From a bacterium (lineage in GTDB: Bacteria > Patescibacteriota > Patescibacteriia > UBA2591 > JAGGZP01), in assembly GCA_021161965.1 (NCBI GenBank), contig JAGGZP010000070.1:1-6380 (forward strand): DNA of 6,380 nucleotides, in the 5' to 3' direction. Positions within the stretch are counted from its first letter, which is position 1. Each line of letters begins with the position of its first letter. A model generated the notes under the pieces. That model was not told where the DNA came from. It ran no database searches and saw nothing but the letters and a program-made list of their open reading frames with translations. The translations under genes and the position numbers were made by a program. This document shows, piece after piece, positions 1 through 4,895 of this stretch.

Positions 1-10
1 ATTATATTTA

Positions 11-55
11 ATGGGGCATATAGAAAATTATTAGTTCAAATCCAATGTCCCATCA
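11..55 (+). other. tRNA-like acceptor/T-arm fold or tRNA remnant in the leader of the 87-aa gene
   Basis: Positions 11-17 (atggggc) pair with 47-53 (gtcccat) over 7 bp with one G-T wobble. Directly 5' of the right arm lies a T-arm-like element: stem 30-34 with 42-46 (4 of 5 pairs) around a loop at 35-41 (ttcaaat) that matches the tRNA T-loop consensus GTTCRANYC. Only 12 nt separate the left acceptor strand from the T stem, so there is no room for D and anticodon arms, and no CCA is encoded. It could be a deleted tRNA, a tRNA-like leader structure, or a chance fold. It is not called as a functional tRNA. Confidence 0.3.
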
Positions 56-79
56 GAAAAAATAAAAAAGGAGGGAAAT

Positions 80-343
80 ATGGAAACAAGATATTACCTA
101 GTTTATGAAACTACAGCAAGGGCAGGGGAAGAAATTACTACAGTAAGAATAGAAATAGATCCAAAAAAGTCTAGATCTCTTTTAAGCAGGAAGTTTGAAT
201 ATATTGTTGTATCTATTCTCACTGATTTAGATGTAGCGTTTATAGAAGCAAGTAAAATGAAAGAAAAAATTCAAGGAAAAGATCCATTAGCCAAAAATTT
301 CCGAATAGAAAAGGTTGAGGTCTATTTTTGGGATGATGAGTGA
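80..343 (+). CDS. small protein of unknown function, 87 aa
   Basis: I do not recognise this family. The start is well supported by a strong Shine-Dalgarno sequence (aaggaggg, 68-75) four bases before the ATG. The product is soluble-looking and highly charged, with no cysteine, signal peptide or membrane segment. The first ~28 residues (RYYLVYETT...VRIEIDP) look like two beta-strands. A middle stretch (about 39-66) looks helical and ends in a Lys-rich segment (KMKEKIQGKD). Another strand follows (RIEKVEVYFW) and then an acidic end, DDE, giving a possible small alpha/beta fold. It stands alone between the tRNA-like fold and a terminator-like hairpin, upstream of the tRNA pair. No promoter is convincing within the window, so it may be read from further left. 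Real coding is likely from the SD and the clean start; function is open. Confidence 0.75.
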   Translation: METRYYLVYETTARAGEEITTVRIEIDPKKSRSLLSRKFEYIVVSILTDLDVAFIEASKMKEKIQGKDPLAKNFRIEKVEVYFWDDE

Positions 344-368
344 TTTCTCTTTTTAAGTATTCCAAAAT

Positions 369-403
369 GAGGGAGAGTGGAAAATTCATTCTCCCTTCCT
401 AAA
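369..403 (+). terminator. possible intrinsic terminator after the 87-aa gene
   Basis: An 8-10 bp stem (gggagagt at 371-378 with attctccc at 388-395, extendable by 1-2 pairs outward) has a 9-nt loop, 28 bases after the stop codon at 341-343. The downstream sequence is only moderately T-rich (ttcctaaaattttg), so termination efficiency is uncertain. Confidence 0.5.
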
Positions 404-443
404 ATTTTGTTTCTGGTAAGATATTTTTCAAAGTAAAATTTAC

Positions 444-449
444 TATAAT
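444..449 (+). promoter_or_regulatory. likely -10 box of the tRNA transcript
   Basis: A perfect TATAAT lies about 40 bp upstream of the mature tRNA-Ile end. No good -35 hexamer sits at 16-18 bp upstream, where the sequence is AT-rich (atattt around 421-427). Transcription would start near 456 and include the hairpin at 463-483 in the precursor. Confidence 0.4.
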
Positions 450-462
450 ATCTTAAATTTTT

Positions 463-483
463 ATGGCTCTTTTCGAGAGCCAT
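463..483 (+). repeat. perfect 8-bp inverted repeat in the tRNA 5' leader
   Basis: atggctct (463-470) and agagccat (476-483) pair without mismatch around a 5-nt loop (tttcg). The hairpin ends 5 nt before the first base of tRNA-Ile and has no T-tract on either strand, so it does not look like a terminator. It is probably a stable leader hairpin in the tRNA precursor, possibly affecting 5' processing; that role is inference. Confidence 0.6.
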
Positions 484-488
484 GAGAG

Positions 489-560
489 GGGCACGTAGTT
501 CAGCGGTAGAACGCTTCTCTGATAAAGAAGAGGTGGAAGGTTCAACTCCTTCCGTGCCCA
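489..560 (+). tRNA. tRNA-Ile (anticodon GAT)
   Basis: A full cloverleaf can be drawn. The acceptor gggcacg/cgtgccc has 7 perfect pairs, the D stem is gttc/gaac with loop agcggta, and the anticodon stem is cttct/agaag with loop ctGATaa (anticodon 521-523). The variable loop has 5 nt, and the T stem gaagg/ccttc carries loop ttcaact. The discriminator base is A560. CCA is not encoded (the next bases are tat), so it must be added by CCA nucleotidyltransferase. It lies 8 bp before tRNA-Val, presumably in one transcript. Confidence 0.96.
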
Positions 561-568
561 TATTAAAT

Positions 569-641
569 GGGCTCGTAGTTCAGTGGTTAGAACACTTCGT
601 TGACATCGAAGAGATCGGTGGTTCAATTCCACCCGAGCCCA
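569..641 (+). tRNA. tRNA-Val (anticodon GAC)
   Basis: A full cloverleaf can be drawn. The acceptor gggctcg/cgagccc has 7 perfect pairs, the D stem is gttc/gaac with loop agtggtta, and the anticodon stem is cttcg/cgaag with loop ttGACat (anticodon 602-604). The variable loop has 5 nt (agatc), and the T stem ggtgg/ccacc carries loop ttcaatt. The discriminator base is A641 and CCA is not encoded. A T-rich run begins at once after the gene. Confidence 0.96.
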
Positions 642-653
642 TTTTTTATTTTT
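642..653 (+). terminator. T-rich tract ending the tRNA transcript (possible)
   Basis: Eleven T in twelve bases directly follow the GC-rich acceptor/T-arm of tRNA-Val. The arm plus U-tract could act as an intrinsic terminator, but there is no separate hairpin. The tract abuts the -35 box of the next gene. Confidence 0.3.
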
Positions 654-654
654 C

Positions 655-688
655 TTGACAAAAAAATAGGTTGTTTTAAAATGATAAT
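655..688 (+). promoter_or_regulatory. promoter of the peptidase/propeller/barrel gene
   Basis: A perfect TTGACA lies at 655-660. Two candidate -10 boxes follow: TAAAAT at 677-682 (16-bp spacer, the canonical choice) and GATAAT at 683-688 (22-bp spacer). The same TTGACA-N22-GATAATAG layout recurs before the gene at 3700, so the element is probably real even though the exact -10 is uncertain. Confidence 0.65.
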
Positions 689-711
689 AGTTCTTTTCAA
701 GGGGGTGAAAA

Positions 712-3594
712 ATGAAAAGAGTCATTTTGTTTGTGCTACTTGTAGCTAGTAGTTTAGGTGCTAGAAATCAGATTATGTATCGGCCTTTTGATTGGCAAAA
801 GGTTGAAAGACCGGGCTATGTAATTTATTATCCGAAAAGGATGGAATGGTTGATTCCGGCAACAGTTAAAGCAATTGATGAGATTAATGATATTTATGCC
901 AATGAGTTTAGCGGTTATCGTGATTATATCCTTTACTATTACTGTAATTACTGTAATGGCGATAAACCAAAGAGCAGGTTGCTAGACTTGCTATGTGGTA
1001 CAGGTTTAAATTTGGACAGTTTATCAAAAGAGGCACCGGAAAAAGCACCTATCATTGAAAATTGGCGTCCAGAAAAATTAGTTTTTATTCTTTATCCATC
1101 ACAGGATTTTACTCAACAAAAATGTTTTGACGCTATACTTCCTCCCGGAATTCTCGGTTTTACTGAGACACTTCAGTACAGAGTATTTGTTCCTTATACT
1201 GGTGATTATTATAATTATCTTTCTACTTTAGCCCATGAAACTGCTCATGCCTGGATGTATCTTTTTCTTGTTGAAAAAACAAGAATTTATCGAGAGATTT
1301 TTAGGCATAATAGATCATATTCGTCTGGTTTACCAGAGTATCCTCTTTGGTTTATTGAGGGTTGGGCTGAGATGTTCTCTCGGGATTATTTTCAAAAAGA
1401 TCACCAAGAGTATTTGAGATGTCTTGTTTATGAAGCTTTGGCCCGATCAACGGTTATTGATATTGAAAAGCCGGTTTCCTCATTGGACCAAATGGGATTT
1501 GAAGTTTACTATTTAGGCAAGGAGTTTATAAGTTGGATGAAGAATAGGTTTGGAATGCCAAAAATGATTGAGTTTCTTGAACAAACAATAATTGATGGAA
1601 ACTTCTATCTGGCATGGAAAAATGTTTACGGAAAGCCGGTAAGTTATTTCGAAAAGCAGTGGCATAGTGATTTAAGAAAGAAGTATTTTAAGAGGGTTTA
1701 TGACGAAGAAATTAAACCAAAAGAAGAAGAGTTTAGTTTTAAGATTAGAAGTAATGGTTATGTTGGTTATGATAACGATTTGATTGTCTATTATACACCT
1801 GATCCTAAATGGGGCGCAAGGATTGAGGTTAAAAATCTGAAAACAGGGAAGGTTATTACGTTGCATCGTATGTATCAAAATCAATCGCTCTGGTATAAAT
1901 TTTCGAGTGCTCCGGCAATAAAAAATAATAAAGTTGCTATTGTTATTAATCGTGCTGGACAAGACGAGTTACTTATTTACCGTATTGATAAAAAATTTAA
2001 AGCCCATCGGGAAAAGGTTTTAAGAAGTAAAGAAATTATCAGTATTTCTCGTCCGCAATTTATTGATGATAATAGAATTGTTTTTGAAGGCATTGCTTTA
2101 AATGGTTATAGCGATATTTATGTGTGGGACATAAAAACTCGGAAGTTGAACCGCTTAACAAATGATTTTTATTACCAGAAAAATCCAGTACCATTTGGTT
2201 GTGGTTATCTTTATGTCTCGGATTTAGTCAGTATGTATAGCAATGCTCTTTACTGGTTTAATCTAGAAAAGAAAAGCTTAACTAAAATTTATCAGCCAAA
2301 AAACGGTTATATTGATCAGGTTGTCGTTAATGAAAAACAGACATTAGTTGCCTTTCGCGAAGTTTCTATTAATCACTCACCAGAAATTAAAGTTTGGAAT
2401 GTGAAAGAGAGGAAAATTTATACGGTTTGGTCTGATTTAATGGGGGTACTTCAAGTTGTTTCCTGGATAGATGATAGTACATTAGTTATTCTGAATGCGA
2501 AAGGAAATGTTGAAAAATTAATAATCGATTGGCAAAAAGTTCCTAGCGAAAGGTGTGTAGTAAAAAATGTTAGTAGAAACAACTGGCAATTACCTCAAGC
2601 AACTATTATTACAAAGAAAGCTGATCGAAAATTGAGATATAAAATATTTGATGGTCAAAATTTTTATTACAGCGATGCTACCGGCGAGAGAAGATTAAGT
2701 ATAAAAGCATTTTTAGCCGGCGAAATAGGTCATCCTTTTGTTTATAATCTTGAGATAGGTTACCAAAATTTATCCCAGCGCTTAGAAAAATTCTATGGTT
2801 TTAAGAGTTATCAATCGTATTTATGGAGATATTCCGATGGAATAAAAGTTGTTCGCGATAAAGCAACGATGGTTAGTTTTAATTATTATTATCCCCTGAA
2901 CTTAGAGGATGCGGTTGGATTCGGTTTTTCTCCGAATGTTTTGAGAAGGTATTATAGCCGTAGACCGCAAACCTACACAACAATTGGATCTATAATCTTT
3001 GCCTATTTCGTAAAAGATGGCGTATTCTGGGATTACTGGGGTTCAAGACACGGAAAATATATTCTTGCAAGAATTTATGGCGATTTTGGGATAAATGGGA
3101 TACTTGAAGGTTATGTATCTGGTGATTTTCGTTACTATCTTCGTTTTGGATCTTCTCGAACTTATTTAGCGACAAGGTTTGCCGGATTAAAATCTTTTGG
3201 GCACGACCGTTTTCTTACCAGTTTATCAGCGGTTTATCCAAAGTTTTACTTTAATCCATTTAAAGAAGAGCAAGTTGGTATTGGGACGGATTTTATACTT
3301 TTCCAAAGTGAATTGAGGTTTCCGTTACTTAATTATCTTGCTTTTCAGCCATCATTTTTTGGAAAGAGTTTTAAGCTTGTTTTAAGGTTTGATGGGTCAA
3401 TATTCTGGTATGGCGGTGATATTTGGTTTCCCAATGAAACAATGAGTTGGAAAAATCGTGTTGGTTATTCTATAAAATTAAAACTCAATGGACCGCTTGT
3501 TTTGCGATATGAGAGATACAAGTATGTGAACAGCTGGAAAAATTTTAATTTTAAATTCAATAAGTCAGATTTGAGAATTGAATACGAATTTTAA
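712..3594 (+). CDS. exported HEXXH peptidase, TolB-like propeller and outer-membrane beta-barrel fusion protein
   Basis: A 960-aa protein probably placed in the outer membrane. Residues 1-17 form a signal peptide (KR, hydrophobic core, SSLGA before RNQ). About 25-330 is a gluzincin/peptidase-MA-like domain: H175-E176-T-A-H179 gives the HEXXH zinc site and E216 in FIEGWAE is the expected third ligand. Cys78, Cys81 (YCNYC), Cys95 and Cys138 precede it and could form disulfides or bind metal. About 345-635 shows degenerate TolB/PD40-type blades, for example SRPQFIDDNRIVF at 446 and a DIYVWD...LTNDFYY stretch at 468-487. From about 660 to the end the chain is rich in aromatic alternating strands and finishes IEYEF, with the C-terminal Phe typical of barrel assembly signals. 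Start: SD-like gggggtga (701-708) before the ATG. It is monocistronic between its own promoter and a strong terminator. Peptidase activity and substrate are inferred. Some clan homologues are inactive, but here all visible ligands are kept. Confidence 0.88.
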   Translation: MKRVILFVLLVASSLGARNQIMYRPFDWQKVERPGYVIYYPKRMEWLIPATVKAIDEINDIYANEFSGYRDYILYYYCNYCNGDKPKSRLLDLLCGTGLNLDSLSKEAPEKAPIIENWRPEKLVFILYPSQDFTQQKCFDAILPPGILGFTETLQYRVFVPYTGDYYNYLSTLAHETAHAWMYLFLVEKTRIYREIFRHNRSYSSGLPEYPLWFIEGWAEMFSRDYFQKDHQEYLRCLVYEALARSTVIDIEKPVSSLDQMGFEVYYLGKEFISWMKNRFGMPKMIEFLEQTIIDGNFYLAWKNVYGKPVSYFEKQWHSDLRKKYFKRVYDEEIKPKEEEFSFKIRSNGYVGYDNDLIVYYTPDPKWGARIEVKNLKTGKVITLHRMYQNQSLWYKFSSAPAIKNNKVAIVINRAGQDELLIYRIDKKFKAHREKVLRSKEIISISRPQFIDDNRIVFEGIALNGYSDIYVWDIKTRKLNRLTNDFYYQKNPVPFGCGYLYVSDLVSMYSNALYWFNLEKKSLTKIYQPKNGYIDQVVVNEKQTLVAFREVSINHSPEIKVWNVKERKIYTVWSDLMGVLQVVSWIDDSTLVILNAKGNVEKLIIDWQKVPSERCVVKNVSRNNWQLPQATIITKKADRKLRYKIFDGQNFYYSDATGERRLSIKAFLAGEIGHPFVYNLEIGYQNLSQRLEKFYGFKSYQSYLWRYSDGIKVVRDKATMVSFNYYYPLNLEDAVGFGFSPNVLRRYYSRRPQTYTTIGSIIFAYFVKDGVFWDYWGSRHGKYILARIYGDFGINGILEGYVSGDFRYYLRFGSSRTYLATRFAGLKSFGHDRFLTSLSAVYPKFYFNPFKEEQVGIGTDFILFQSELRFPLLNYLAFQPSFFGKSFKLVLRFDGSIFWYGGDIWFPNETMSWKNRVGYSIKLKLNGPLVLRYERYKYVNSWKNFNFKFNKSDLRIEYEF

Positions 3595-3606
3595 TCCTTT
3601 TCAAAT

Positions 3607-3637
3607 AAATGTCCCGAAAAAAATCGGGACATTTTTT
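3607..3637 (+). terminator. strong intrinsic terminator
   Basis: An 11-bp perfect stem (3607-3617 with 3624-3634, core tgtcccga/tcgggaca) has a 6-A loop, followed by a T-tract to 3637. It lies 12 bp after the barrel-protein stop codon and ends only 4 bp before the -35 box of the next gene. The A-rich left flank could let it work weakly on the other strand too. Confidence 0.92.
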
Positions 3638-3641
3638 AATC

Positions 3642-3675
3642 TTGACATTTTTTAAAAATTTGCTATTCTGATAAT
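3642..3675 (+). promoter_or_regulatory. promoter of the ClpP-like gene
   Basis: A perfect TTGACA lies at 3642-3647. Candidate -10 boxes are TATTCT at 3664-3669 (16-bp spacer) and GATAAT at 3670-3675 (22-bp spacer), directly adjoining. The arrangement, including TCTTGACA and TGATAATAG, repeats that upstream of the gene at 712, and the distance from GATAAT to the ATG is nearly the same (24 versus 23 bp). Confidence 0.65.
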
Positions 3676-3699
3676 AGAAACAATTAAAAAGGAGGAAAA

Positions 3700-4263
3700 A
3701 TGATAATTACGATTTTAATAGCTTTTTCTGTATTTGATGTACCATTTCCTTTATCGAATGATATGGCATTTATTACAATACCTAAAGATATTAATAGGGC
3801 AAACGCAGATAGTGTAGTGGATTCACTATTGATTCTTGGTCAAAAAAGAAATATCAAAAAAGTAGTTATGATTATTTGTTCGACTGGAGGAATTGTTGCT
3901 GAAGCGTTGCGAATAATTTCGACAATGAAAGCAATTAATAAAGAAATTATTACAGTTGGTTATCAGGAAGTTTCTTCGAGTGCCTTATTGATATTTGCTT
4001 CAGGCGATAAACGATATCTTCGTAAAGATACTGGATTGACAATGCATTTGCCATTCATTCACTTTCGAAATGAAAAGCTTGATGTTAAGCAGTTAGCGGG
4101 TTTAGTAATAGGTTTAGAAAAGTTGACTAGAGAATCAATTGAAATTATCCACGAGGCAACTGGTCAACCAAAAGAAAAAATTGAAAAAGATTGCGAGAAT
4201 GGCGGAACAAGGTTTAGTGCCGAAGAGGCACTAAAATATGGTCTTGCTGATACAATTTTTTAA
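3700..4263 (+). CDS. ClpP-fold serine protease-like protein, possibly exported, with altered catalytic triad
   Basis: A 187-aa member of the ClpP/crotonase superfamily. It is alignable by eye to ClpP from about residue 22 (DMAFITIPKDI) to the end (SAEEALKYGLADTIF). The oxyanion-loop motif NSPGG of ClpP is CSTGG here (60-64). The nucleophile region GQAASMGA becomes GYQEVSSSA, so Ser92 is the probable nucleophile, with Ser93 and Ser94 beside it. The catalytic His is kept (His116 in TMHLP). The Asp of the triad, in ERDxF of ClpP, falls on Gly169 in CENGGTRF; Asp164 is the nearest acid. The N-terminal region that forms the ClpP axial loops is replaced by a hydrophobic stretch (MIITILIAFSVF), possibly a weak signal or membrane anchor without Lys/Arg. 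This suggests a peptidase independent of Clp ATPases, but it could be cytoplasmic. Start: AAGGAGG (3689-3695) 4 bp before the ATG. It has its own promoter and terminator. Confidence 0.85.
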   Translation: MIITILIAFSVFDVPFPLSNDMAFITIPKDINRANADSVVDSLLILGQKRNIKKVVMIICSTGGIVAEALRIISTMKAINKEIITVGYQEVSSSALLIFASGDKRYLRKDTGLTMHLPFIHFRNEKLDVKQLAGLVIGLEKLTRESIEIIHEATGQPKEKIEKDCENGGTRFSAEEALKYGLADTIF

Positions 4264-4265
4264 AT

Positions 4266-4303
4266 AAACCCCTATAATAAAATAGGGGTTTTCTTTTTTT
4301 TAT
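4266..4303 (+). terminator. strong intrinsic terminator after the ClpP-like gene
   Basis: A 10-bp perfect stem (4266-4275 with 4282-4291, core aacccctat/ataggggtt) has loop aataaa and is followed by a long T-run. It begins 2 bp after the stop codon at 4261-4263. The T-run merges into the promoter region of the next operon. Confidence 0.93.
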
Positions 4304-4321
4304 TTTGAAATATAATATAAT
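4289..4321 (+). promoter_or_regulatory. promoter of the glycosylase/oxidoreductase operon, likely giving a leaderless mRNA
   Basis: TATAAT lies at 4311-4316, with a second overlapping TATAAT at 4316-4321. A weak -35 (ttttct, 4289-4294, 3 of 6 matches) sits 16 bp upstream inside the terminator tail. From the first box, +1 would fall at about 4323, which is the A of the ATG. No Shine-Dalgarno sequence is present. Confidence 0.5.
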
Positions 4322-4322
4322 T

Positions 4323-4895
4323 ATGAATGAAAGAGATATTGAATTAAAAAAAATTAGAGACGAAGTTTTAAAATGCAGAAAATGTTTGCTTTATAAAACG
4401 CGAACATTACCAGTAATTGGCCAAGGGAATCATCAGGCAAAAATAATGTTTATTGGTGAAGCACCGGGTTATAATGAAGATAAAACTGGACGGCCATTTT
4501 GCGGGAAAGCAGGAGCGGTTTTGGATGAACTTTTAAAATCAATAAATTTAAAAAGAGAAGATGTTTATATAACAAATTTACTTAAATGTCGACCGCCTAA
4601 TAATCGTGATCCTGAAGAAAAAGAAATTAAAGCTTGTTCGCCTTATTTAGAAAGACAAATTGAAATTATTAAGCCAAAAATAATTTGTACTTTAGGAAGA
4701 TATTCAATGGCTTATATAATGAAAAAATACGGGTTAGAGAATGAATTGCAATCAATTAGTAAAATACACGGAAAAGTTTTTCAAACAAAAGATATAAAAA
4801 TTATTCCTCTTTATCATCCAGCAGTTGCTGTCTATAATCAAAATATGATAAAGATTTTAAAAAGTGATTTTAATATATTAAATAAAAGCTTATGA
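4323..4895 (+). CDS. family 4 uracil-DNA glycosylase (4Fe-4S)
   Basis: A 190-aa enzyme that removes uracil from DNA, starting base-excision repair of deaminated cytosine. Family 4 is typical of thermophiles and many other bacteria and archaea. Visible hallmarks are the four cluster cysteines Cys18, Cys21 (CRKC), Cys89 (KCRPPNNRDP) and Cys105 (KACSPYL). Motif A is GEAPGYNED (45-53), with GRPFCGKAG (56-64) carrying the uracil-stacking Phe59. Asn85 lies in YITNLLKC, and the C-terminal catalytic-loop motif HPA is at 165-167. The length matches the family. The ATG at 4323 is chosen over an in-frame TTG 18 bp upstream, because family members start shortly before the CxxC and the TATAAT box overlaps the longer version. 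There is no SD, which fits a leaderless transcript. The stop overlaps the next ATG (ATGA at 4892-4895). The product is also annotated as phage SPO1 DNA polymerase-related in older records. Confidence 0.95.
   Translation: MNERDIELKKIRDEVLKCRKCLLYKTRTLPVIGQGNHQAKIMFIGEAPGYNEDKTGRPFCGKAGAVLDELLKSINLKREDVYITNLLKCRPPNNRDPEEKEIKACSPYLERQIEIIKPKIICTLGRYSMAYIMKKYGLENELQSISKIHGKVFQTKDIKIIPLYHPAVAVYNQNMIKILKSDFNILNKSL

Noticed and set aside
463..483. Hairpin upstream of tRNA-Ile considered as an intrinsic terminator
   Set aside because: There is no T-tract downstream on either strand; the 3' flank on the plus strand is gagaggggc.
489..641. Similarity between the two tRNA genes considered as a direct repeat or attachment site
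   Set aside because: The similarity is ordinary tRNA conservation (D arm and T loop); the anticodon arms and T stems differ, and no integrase or extra 3'-tRNA copy is present.
322..725. Two minus-strand open frames of 79 and 90 codons across the tRNA pair
   Set aside because: They are antisense to the tRNA genes and give the familiar false-ORF peptides of reversed tRNA (for example VELNHRS, EGVEPSTSS). The cloverleaves on the plus strand explain the sequence.
1235..3175. Short open frames in other frames inside the 960-aa gene (1235-1417 plus, 1672-1962 minus, 2990-3175 minus)
   Set aside because: They are fully nested in a well-supported coding region, lack recognisable motifs, and reflect AT-rich shadow frames.
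4305..4322. Upstream TTG start adding six residues to the glycosylase
   Set aside because: It would overlap the TATAAT boxes and the terminator tail and has no SD; the ATG at 4323 gives the usual family N-terminus.
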